64,000 nucleotides of DNA, taken from NCBI GenBank assembly GCA_033239525.1, contig BSYO01000004.1, positions 5,805,701-5,869,700 on the forward strand, written 5' to 3'. The DNA comes from Nepenthes gracilis (lineage: Eukaryota > Streptophyta > Magnoliopsida > Caryophyllales > Nepenthaceae). The notes under the pieces were generated by a model. The model made no database searches. It saw only the letters and a program-made list of their open reading frames with translations, and was not told the origin of the DNA. How positions within the stretch are numbered: position 1 is the first letter of the stretch; every line of letters starts with the position of its first letter. The position numbers and the translations under genes were made by a program. Shown here one piece after another: positions 35,111 through 64,000 of the stretch.

Positions 35111-36500
35111 TTATAGACAGCTCTTTTGTAGTATAATTCTATCACAATTGTTTTTCCAAATATGAACGCTTGAAGATGTGTAAGCTCCTAACCTTCTTTG
35201 TGATTCATCAAAAAATGTAATCTTAAGACCTTGGCATTGCATTTTTATCATTAGAAATCCATCCCCCTTATCTATCTGTGCTGGGGATGGAATACTAATG
35301 GTGGATGTGCAGTGAGAAATGAATCCACGTATGTGGCAAAGCAGGTGGGGAGTGAGAGAGAAAAACAGGGGTGGTGGTGAGGACGTTGGGTTACATTGAT
35401 GGCATGATACTTGTTCACAGCATAGGCAGATTGAAAAATGAAGTACTAAACAAAGTGTCACTGCAGGTAGAGAGGGAAGGAGCGAGATCTAAGAGTCATT
35501 TGATTTCACCCTCCTTGTTTTCCCCTCTATCTTCTCACCGAAGGGCCTTTCCCACTTGAAACATCCCGAGTATAAGTGAGTGCATAAACACCACCTACTA
35601 TCCACATCTTGTGGCACACATATTGCTATAAGAACCATCAAGGAGTACCTTGAAGCACCATAGATTTTAAAATATCCCATTATATGTAGAGCAAGCCATA
35701 CTCAAATTATGAGATACAGTGAACCTAAGCTAGTTGAATAGAAACTGTGTATTGAAAACTATTTTAGCAAGAAGACTCTATTCAATTATCACCCGTTTCT
35801 CATCCTTAACAATCATCTAAAAGCAAAATATATTACATTAAGTTTAATTTTGATACATGGTGAATTATTCGTTCTCCATCATATCAAATTTTGCATTCAT
35901 AACTGACAATCCATTATCTTCTCCTCCTGCTGTGCTCAGTATAGCATGAAAACTATAAAGACAATGGCAAGCATTTGGTGAAAGACTGACCTTAAAGCAT
36001 TCTTAAGCTGCAAATATTACCAACCAAGGCTGAATACGTGAAGTGAATAAACTAACACCTCAACTCAGCAACAAATTAACGAAAATCAATCACAACTTCA
36101 AAGTTCAGGACCCACAATCAGTATATCAATTTCTTTAATTAATCCCAATGCAATTAGAGACTGCTAAGGCGTTTACAGAGGATGCACTCCCGTAAACGTG
36201 ATCTATCGAAACCACAGAATTCACTCAATTGCATACCAAAATCTAAATTTCCAGAGAATCACATTCGACAGTGAAAAAATACCGAAAATCCAAAAGAACA
36301 AATTGGGGAAAAATGTTACTGCGTATAGTAGATAACAAGAAGAACCTTCAGCGGGCAGACTGAATCTATAAGTCGCTAACTAGACATGTTCAACCACTCA
36401 TTTTTTAGACATAGCACCAGACTTACAACTGAACTTCCATTTATATAACTCTAAAAATCAAATACACGTAAAGAAATAGAGAGCTGTTAACATTTCAAAC
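35111..36500. other. Spacer downstream of the splicing-factor gene
   Basis: The right end must contain the 3' untranslated region of the minus-strand gene at 36501. The frame at 35111-35461 (minus) is open but low in recognisable features. No other gene seen. Confidence 0.4.
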
Positions 36501-36878
36501 CTATTTATCTTTGGTTGAAATGCCGTACTTCTCCTGCAACTTGGTGATCTCCTCCTCCTTCTTCTGATGATCGAATTTCTTGTTCATCTTCGCGGGCTGG
36601 TAGTATAGCACGATGAGATATCGATTCGCAACGTTGAAACCGGAGAGGTGGTCGACGGCAGTCTTGGCGTCGTATATGTCCTCGTAGACGACGAATGCAG
36701 TGCCACGTGTGTCCTTGTTCGTGCCGATGCGAATTTGCCGAATCGCGCCGTATTTGCCGAAGATATCGTACATCTCTTCGCTCGTTATGTTAAACGGGAG
36801 ATTCCGAACGTAGAGGACTCGGTTGACCTCTGGTGGAAGGCGAGTGTTGCCCTTTCTAAGAGTAATCGACATTATCAC
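36501..36878 (-). CDS. Splicing factor 3B subunit 6 (SF3b14/p14)
   Basis: A single uninterrupted frame of 125 codons plus TAG. It encodes the small SF3b subunit that sits in the U2 snRNP on SF3B1 and contacts the branch-point adenosine during pre-mRNA splicing in the nucleus. One RRM fills the protein: RNP2 is LYVRNLPF (22-29) and RNP1 is GTAFVVYE (about 59-66). Tyr23 equals the human Tyr22 that crosslinks to the branch point. The tail GISTKDK is as in relatives. Length equals the family norm (about 124-125). The start is slightly uncertain: ATG at 36878 gives [10 protein letters not shown], the ATG at 36872 gives MSITLRKG. Lack of introns fits the plant gene as I recall it (Arabidopsis At5g12190). 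It is divergent from the peptidase gene 1.2 kb away. Confidence 0.95.
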   Translation of the reverse strand: MIMSITLRKGNTRLPPEVNRVLYVRNLPFNITSEEMYDIFGKYGAIRQIRIGTNKDTRGTAFVVYEDIYDAKTAVDHLSGFNVANRYLIVLYYQPAKMNKKFDHQKKEEEITKLQEKYGISTKDK

Positions 36879-38080
36879 AACGAAGAGAACAAAGAGTGGT
36901 TAGGGTTTCTAGTGACGGAGTTCGTGAATCCCGAGAGAGTAAATAGACAGGACGCGTGATAGGTTCCCCCGTAACACCCAATTTATTTAAACGTGCACTG
37001 GATTGCGAATTTGAATATATTTTATTGTAAAAATATTTTTTTTATTTTAAACAAATATTAAATTTAAAAATTATTTTAATAGATTTTATTTTATATATTT
37101 AATATTGTTTTATGTAGAAGATCATTCGCTTAGATAGATATATTTATGCCACATTTTAATATAAATATTATAAATTTTGACATATTTTTATAATTTTAGA
37201 TATTCTTATTATTGAAATATTTTTTTTTAAATACAAAAAAATTTAAAACATATATATATATATATACATATATATACCAATTTGAACCACTTAAGCTTAA
37301 ATTATGGACAAATACAAATATAATTTTTAGCTAAGATGATCTAATAATATTTGGACCGTCCTTCTCCTCATTTGAACCGTCGGATGTAAAATCTGACGGC
37401 CCACACGTTTTGAATGGATAATATAACGTGAGCCGTTCGATTTTAATTTTAATCATTCAAAACACGTAACCGTCGGATTTTATATCCGACGGTTCAAATG
37501 AGGAGAAGGACGGTCCTTCTCCACGGGGAAGAAGGATGCCCCCTCAATCCGGTTCTATTTGATTTAATGGTCATAAAATTTAATTAAAATCTAACATTTA
37601 TCTAATTAATTTTAATTTTAATCAGATTAAAATTATATATTAAATATATTTTTGTGTACTGCCTTAACCAATAACAACTATGAGCACACAAACAAACTAT
37701 TAAGTGAAATAAAAATGATAATGAAGTTTAGATATATTTTCTACTACACTTTGATATATAAATTAGCATGTAAGTTATTAGAATTTAAAATTTTGTAATT
37801 ATTTTTTATTCTGTGTTTACATAATTGAGTCAATTTTAATGTCAAATTTATTAATATAATAAGTTTTATTATTTAATATGATATATTGTTTTATTTTATC
37901 ATAGTTTACCCTAATTCATTCAAAATAAGAAAGTTAAATATAATATAAAAATTAAAAGTAAAATAACGTTGGATAATATTGCCAAAAAATATAAAAGGGC
38001 AAAATATGAAATCCCCCAACTCAACGCTCAAACTGCCGCCTGCGTCAAAATGAACAGCCGTCGGCATTAACCACCGCGGG
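36879..38080. promoter_or_regulatory. Shared upstream region of SF3B6 and prolyl aminopeptidase
   Basis: Two divergent start codons are 1.2 kb apart, so both promoters should lie here. The middle is very AT-rich, with a TA run at 37251-37276, and holds the truncated MITE at 37353-37550. No TATA box can be assigned with confidence. Confidence 0.5.
37353..37550. mobile_element. Truncated second copy of the palindromic MITE
   Basis: Nearly the same sequence as 22434-22631: ggaccgtccttctcctcattt at the left, CGTAACCGTCGGATTTTAT inside, and GGATGCCCCCTCAATCC at the right end. The left outer tip, including its private hairpin, is missing, and no nine-base duplication flanks the copy. Either the tip was deleted after insertion or the copy formed by an incomplete event. 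Confidence 0.75.
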
Positions 38081-49698
<11,618 letters not shown>

Positions 49699-50628
49699 AT
49701 ATATCCCACTTGCACAGGTCATCTAAAAATTACTAGACAAAGCCCCTCCCTCAGCATTCATATTATTATGGTTTGAAAACCTTAGACAAATCTTATGTGA
49801 TTTAGCCTTAAAACTTTAGTTTTGGATTGTGAGGCGACTAACCCGGGTAATGAGAATCCACCATTCATTCAACTTTAGCTATTATTTTCTTGTATATTTG
49901 GTGATATTTTTAAGTCATTCTGTGATATATAATTTATTAATCTATCTATTTGTTTTGTATGAGTTTGTTAGCGTAAAAATATAAAGAAGATGTCATATTA
50001 TTAAAAATTTTATAAATTTAATTTTTTAATAATTAAATAGTGACATGACATTCGATATCATAAGCTTTTCAAACATTTCTTATATAAAACGTGCAAAAGA
50101 TTGTGTAGATAGGGAAAACAATTAACAAATATTCTTAATTATACGGTTAATTTTATTTCGTAGTTTATATTTTTAAATTTTTATAATTATATCATCATTT
50201 TTATTTTGATGTTAATTCTATTATACATAAATTTTTTATCCAAATTACGATTGAAAGATAATTGATGATTATTTTAAACTTTTTATCATTACATTGGATT
50301 AAATTATTATTGAATTATTAGTTGATAATATAATTTTAAAAATAGAGTGGACAACTGAAAAAAAAAATTGAAAATTTGTTTGATATCTGTATTGGATGGA
50401 TAGTGTATAAGCATACAATCAGCCTTTTCAAAGTATAGGCTATCAAATTTACTTTATTTGACTGATCTTAATAATTATAATAATATCATTGATATTACTA
50501 ATAATAATAATAATAATAATAATAAATCACTTAATTTCTCCATTTTCCTTTGAGCTCCAAAGTCACTTGATTAGGCATTAGGATGTTTTTTCCCCTAATT
50601 TTTTGGATTTGGGGAAAAACACACAATA

Positions 50629-50680
<52 letters not shown>

Positions 50681-50940
50681 GTGAAGGAAAAAGATTAAAA
50701 AAGGAAATAAAATAAGACGACAGCGTCATAATATAAGAAATAGTGGATGTAAAATTTTTTATAACTTTTTAAATACTATATGTGGAAAGATTAATTTTGA
50801 AAAATAAAAAAAATTAAAAAAATAAAAGGTATGTAAATTTTATATTTTCAAATAAATAGAGTGTGATAAATATATTGTAGAGAGTATTAAATATTTCTCA
50901 TCTGAAAAAAATAACATAATGGCAAATAAACCCCTTATCT
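49699..50940. other. AT-rich spacer after the peptidase gene
   Basis: Includes the peptidase 3' untranslated region. No gene seen. Two AAT microsatellites lie at about 50498-50525 and 50631-50678. Confidence 0.5.
50498..50678. repeat. Two AAT microsatellites about 105 bp apart
   Basis: About nine AAT units at 50498-50525 and about sixteen at 50631-50678. Both are uninterrupted. Confidence 0.85.
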
Positions 50941-53173
50941 GAAAAAGGTTCATTTCTCCACTCTCCCACGGCACCGATCACCGACGCATCGGCTCCTCTC
51001 TTACCCTCTCGGCCGTGACCGAAGTTCTCTCGTAGCTACCTTAGAATGGTAAAGGTATGGCCCGTAATCTCCCGCTAGTTCGTTCAATGTTGCTGCTAGA
51101 TTGGAAATTGCTCCGGATACTGGTTTGGTTTGGGATTTGTTACTAATGAACTCCAGAAAATCAGTTGTTCTTGCCGCTTTTGTTTTTTCCTCCTCTTTTT
51201 GAGGCTGTGTTTGTTTTAGGAGGCATAGTGAATCACTGTCCTTGACTTGGAAAAGAAAGCACTAAATTTGGAGGATGTGTCATGGTGGTTAGTATCTAGA
51301 CAGAAATGCGTCTATTATCCCCTGTATATTTTTCTTTCAAAGATTATAGAGAATGCTAGAGGTAGGCTATAATAGAAGATGATCAACTATGTCAATTGAA
51401 GATTGTGATACCCTTGAAAAGGTATGACGCTCAGCTCAACGCAAGCAAGGGAGAAGTAATTTGCAGCTGGAAAATAAGGTAGTGAAGTAGATGAAAAATC
51501 AAGTTTTTTTTTTTTTTTTGGCTTAATTTTCAATTTTTCTGGGAGTTTTAGCGCTGTCAAGTTAGGACGATGATTTCGCATGTGAGATTTCTGGAATTCG
51601 CAAGCTTAATAAGTGGTGCAATCTGTGTAGTGGTGCTTGCTTATTTCTTGCACATTTTCATCAGTCTTTATCCTATCAGATATGTTGGAAGTCTTAGATG
51701 TTCGTAAACACCTCTTTAAACTTACATCACCTGAAATTTCAATGCTAGTAAACGGGTGGTTATCTCTGAGTAGGAGTTGGAAACGTTGAGAGCGGAAAGG
51801 GTAGACTTGGAGAGACCTGGAAATCTTGATGGAATGCATTGTTGTAGATTAAGTGGAATGCCAGAAAAAGGCTCCAGGAAGTTGATCCTGCATAACCCTT
51901 GTTATTTGTGGTTTTCGAAAGCACTTTACTTCCTGTCCATAAGAGGAGGAGAGGTACTATTCTTCTTTTCAAGTGATTCGGCTGTGGTGTTGGCAAAATA
52001 ATCTGGTGAGATACTCATCTAGTACCATATAATTTTTTCACCAAGCATCATGAGATTATGGAGTTTAGGTGGAAGGAAGCTTTGATGGTGTACCCCTCCT
52101 GGCCTAGCTCTTTGGGAAGTCTTATGTGTATCTTTGGTTTTATGTTTCCTGGTTCCTACACTAAAATGTCATCGATTTATGGTATGATTAAGGTGAGGAT
52201 CTAAGGGGCATGGACACTGACACATTCATGGACACTGACACATTCTTTTCTAAAAGTAGGGACACAACACATTGAAATTTATAATTTATTTATACATATG
52301 ATAACATAATTGATGAATAATACCATTTAATATCAAGTTAGCAATGAAATACATATTTCTTGTTTTTTCATTCAAAAAAATTCACAAAAAAAAAAAAGGT
52401 ATTATACAATTTAGCGGTGAATTAATAAAAATGACTAGTGTTATGTCATCTTTAAAATTAGCCCAAATTTTAACGAATCTATATTTTGAATTGCATTTTT
52501 AAAAAATTATAAAATTACCCAACTTATCCAAAATGTATCAGAGTGTGTTGGAGTAATAAAATAAAATAAAATAAGTATTTGACACTTGTGAGACTGATAC
52601 TTTAGCCCTGGGAAAATGTCGATGCTTCTTAGTCCATGATGAATGAATTTTCTCATTTTTTCTCTCTGATTAGGAGCATAGCACTTCTGTATTCATGGTG
52701 CATACGTCTGATTATCCCCTTTACTTACAGTGTGGGTGCATCGTGCTTAGACCACCCTTGATACTGTTTTAACTCACAATTCATGCAGATTTGATATCGT
52801 AGTTTATCTGATTTTGTGATATCAGAGTGCTGTTTTATTTTTCCGGTATTTGGTAGTTGAAGGGGCAGAGGCGTACATTTATTGGAAAGAGAAATAATGG
52901 TTTATGTTGTTCAGGCATCCCTGGCATTGGGCTGTCAAATGATACTCTAGGCACGAACTGCTCTTACCCAATTGTAAATGTTAAATGCAATGTGGGTAAA
53001 TATATGCCTGCTAAAATGAATGCTCTTCCTTGACTTCTTGCAGAATATGCGTACTCAAGCTGAGGGTTTCTGTTTTGCTTGTGGTTGACAAAGATGCTTC
53101 TATGACTCACTATAACATCTCTGAAGGGCTGAATGTAGCAGTGGAAAGGTGGATTTGCTGATTTCTAGAGCTC
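50941..53173 (+). other. Probable non-coding leader exons and intron of the MUSTANG gene
   Basis: Around 50945-51055 the sequence shifts to C/T-rich, promoter-proximal composition and ends at a good donor (aatggtaaag/gtatgg). A good acceptor (cttcttgcag, 53034-53043) precedes the start codon by 130 bases. A long leader intron between them is plausible. The stretch between contains no recognised gene. A short direct repeat, atggacactgacacattc, occurs twice at about 52212-52247. Confidence 0.35.
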
Positions 53174-54912
53174 ATGGAGGATTACGAATTTGTTGTCGGC
53201 CAGGAGTTTCCTGATGTCAAAGCTTTCCGCAGTGCACTCAAGGAAGCTGCAATTGCACAGCATTTCGAACTTCGTATAATAAAAAGTGACCTGATCCGTT
53301 ATGTTGCAAAGTGTGCCTCAGAAAGTTGCCCCTGGCGCATCCGTGCTGTTAAGCTTCCCAATTCTCCTATCTTTACTATACGGAGTCTAGAAACAACACA
53401 CACTTGTGGCCAAAATGCTCAGAACGGGCATCATCAAGCTTCTGTTGATTGGATTGTGAGTTTCATAGGAGAGCGGCTTCGGGATAACATAAATTACAAA
53501 CCAAAGGATATATTGCAGGACATTCACCAACAATATGGAATCACTATACCCTACAAGCAGGCCTGGCGTGCCAAGGAGAGGGGTCTTGCAGCAATTTATG
53601 GATCTTTTGAAGAAGGGTATTACTTGCTTCCTGCATTCTGTGAAGAGATAAAGAAAACTAACCCAGGAAGTGTTGCGGAGGTCTTCACTACCGGTGCCGA
53701 TAATCGGTTTCAACGTCTATTTCTCTCTTTCTATGCTTCCATTCGAGGTTTCCTGAGTGGTTGCTTGCGTGTCGTTGGGATGGGTGGAATTGAACTTAAA
53801 AGCAAATACCGCGGTACCTTGTTGTCGGCCACTTCTTTTGATGGTAATGGTGGGTTGTTTCCCCTCGCATTTGGTGTTGTCGACGTGGAGAACGATGACA
53901 GTTGGATGTGGTTCTTGTCTGAGTTGCATAAAGCCATAGAAATGAACACAGAAAATATGCCCAAGCTTACATTTTTGTCAAATAGACAAAAGGGTATAGC
54001 AGATGCAGTAAGGAGGAAGTTTCCTAGTTCACGTCATGCCCTCTGCTTGCGCCAGTTCAGTGAAACAATGGGCAAGGAGTTCAAGAATTCAAGACTTGTT
54101 CACCTCCTTTGGAAAGCAGCATATGCTTCTACCATCATTGCATTTAAAGAGAGAATTGCAGAAATTGAGGAGATTTCGTCTGAAGCAGGCAAATGGATTC
54201 AACAATTTCCACCTTCCCAATGGGCATTGGTATACTTTGATGGACAAAGATATGGCCATCTTTCTTCAAACATTGACGAATTCAATCAGTGGATTCTCGA
54301 AGCACGAGAGCTGCCCATTATCCAAGTGATTGAGAAGATCCATAACAAACTGATTGCTGAGTTTGAGGAACGGCGCTCTGAGAGTAGATCCTGGTCGTCA
54401 GTTTTAGCCCCTCTGCTGAGAATCAGATGCTGGAAGCCATAACCAAAGCTTCTGCATATCAGGTCCTTAGATCCGATGAGGTTGAGTTCGAAGTTTTATC
54501 AAGTGAACGTTCTGACATCGTGAATATCGGGACACATTCCTGTTCCTGCCGTGGCTGGCAACTGTACGGAATGCCATGTTCACATGCTGTTGCGGCGCTT
54601 CTCTCATGCAAGAAAGATGTATATGATTTCACAGAGTTGTGTTTTTCTGTGAATAGTTACCGACAAACTTACTCAGAAGATATACACCCAATCTTAGCTA
54701 AAATTGGATGGAGAAGGTCAAGCGAGGGTCCCATGGATGAAGGTGCTCAATTGGTCCGGCCGCCTAAGTTTCGTCGGCCTCCAGGCCGGCCCGAGAAGAA
54801 GCGAATTTGTGTCGAAGATCATAATCGGGATAAGCATACTGTTCACTGTAGTCGGTGTAATCAAACTGGACACTATAAGACTACTTGCAAAGCAGAAATG
54901 CTGGAAGGATAG
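53174..54912 (+). pseudogene. MUSTANG-type domesticated Mutator transposase, one frameshift
   Basis: An unspliced frame of 422 codons (53174-54442) is continued in another frame to 54912, where similarity resumes without loss. Text around 54410-54414 lacks one base compared with what the family needs (after SSVLAP). Order of domains: MuDR N-terminal zinc region (Cys47, Cys52, His76, Cys78), transposase core (LKSKYRGTLLSATSFDGNGG, LFPLAFGVVDVENDDSWMWF), SWIM finger (CSCRGWQLYGMPCSH) and a CCHC knuckle (CSRCNQTGHYKTTC). There is no PB1 domain, which suggests the MUG1-4 type subgroup. No terminal inverted repeats or target duplication were seen nearby, as expected for a domesticated gene. MUSTANG proteins are nuclear and needed for normal growth in Arabidopsis. 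A sequencing error would restore the gene; otherwise the product lacks SWIM and knuckle. Confidence 0.85.
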
Positions 54913-55310
54913 AGCAGTTTTAGATGCCTCAGTCTGTACCTATCTATATATGTCCTGGAAACTTAGTTGTCTTGGCTAGGTAGTGTTGGAAAGTTGCTAT
55001 CTTGGCTATGTAGGATGGACTCGAGGCATTTTTTGCCGCATATATAATGGAAAATAGAAATCTTACACTGTGATTTAGAGAAGTTACTGGATTTTTTCCA
55101 GCTGGGTCTTGTGCAAAGAAAATCAATCATATATATATATATATGATTTTCCCCAAAAAAAAAAAAAAAAACCCTGATGAATTCAGAATAAAATTAGAAA
55201 GAAAAAGTTGGTCATAAATTTTTAATGGGCTGATAATATTAGTTTTCGGTTTTCAAACCCACAATGACACTAATTATTGAATAGAAACTGGAGACAGTAG
55301 CAGAATAGTT
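54913..55310. other. Convergent spacer
   Basis: Two genes end toward each other within 400 bases. It contains a TA run at 55129-55145 and a poly-A run at 55156-55171. No further gene seen. Confidence 0.6.

Positions 55311-64000
<8,690 letters not shown>

Noticed and set aside
35111..35461. 116-codon minus-strand frame beside the Harbinger-like element
   Set aside because: No recognisable domain and no splice or leader context.
53387..53713. 108-codon frame opposite the MUSTANG gene
   Set aside because: It is a shadow of the coding strand, with no independent motif or start context.
55131..55171. Poly-A run after the MUSTANG gene as evidence of a retrocopy
   Set aside because: It is 250 bases past the stop, next to a TA microsatellite, with no target duplication found; MUSTANG coding regions are normally unspliced anyway.

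Overview
This is nuclear DNA from a flowering plant, most likely a dicot. All genes but two are split by introns with GT/AG borders, spacers are AT-rich, and the proteins read as angiosperm orthologues (chloroplast pyrophosphatase, an AGD2-type aminotransferase, a MUSTANG domesticated transposase, a group IVa bHLH factor). The long, transposon-filled introns suggest a woody or large-genome species, but I cannot name it. No prokaryotic system, CRISPR array, rRNA or convincing tRNA gene was seen.

Layout. 1-4688: no host exon found; it holds a 2.2 kb non-autonomous LTR retrotransposon with a 5-bp target duplication. 4689-13293 (+): the last 11 exons of a spinster-like major-facilitator transporter whose N-terminal third is not in the window. 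15239-20542 (-): complete six-exon chloroplast inorganic pyrophosphatase, tail-to-tail with the transporter. 20543-26907: AT-rich spacer with a palindromic Mutator-type MITE flanked by a 9-bp duplication. 26908-29347 (+): complete four-exon bHLH factor. 29348-36500: repeat-rich spacer with a SINE-like unit, a GC-rich block, a 63-bp tandem repeat, an inverted copy of a dispersed AT-rich repeat and a Harbinger/Tourist-like element. 36501-36878 (-): intronless SF3B6/p14 splicing factor. It lies head-to-head with a complete 11-exon prolyl aminopeptidase at 38081-49698 (+), and a truncated second MITE copy sits in their shared upstream region. 49699-53173: AT-rich spacer with AAT microsatellites and a probable non-coding leader exon. 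53174-54912 (+): MUSTANG-type Mutator transposase gene broken by a one-base frameshift, and lacking acidic residues at two positions where the DDE triad is expected. 55311-62885 (-): the last seven exons of LL-diaminopimelate aminotransferase, which continues off the right edge.

The genes do not form a pathway. They include membrane transport, chloroplast phosphate metabolism, transcription, splicing, peptide turnover, chloroplast lysine synthesis and a domesticated transposase. Exon borders were placed by eye from splice sites, reading phase and family similarity recalled from memory; all visible joints keep frame. I found no clearly new biological system. The best leads are the MITE whose ends each fold into their own hairpin, the broken MUSTANG gene, and the 63-bp repeat that is open as a 21-residue periodic peptide on the minus strand.
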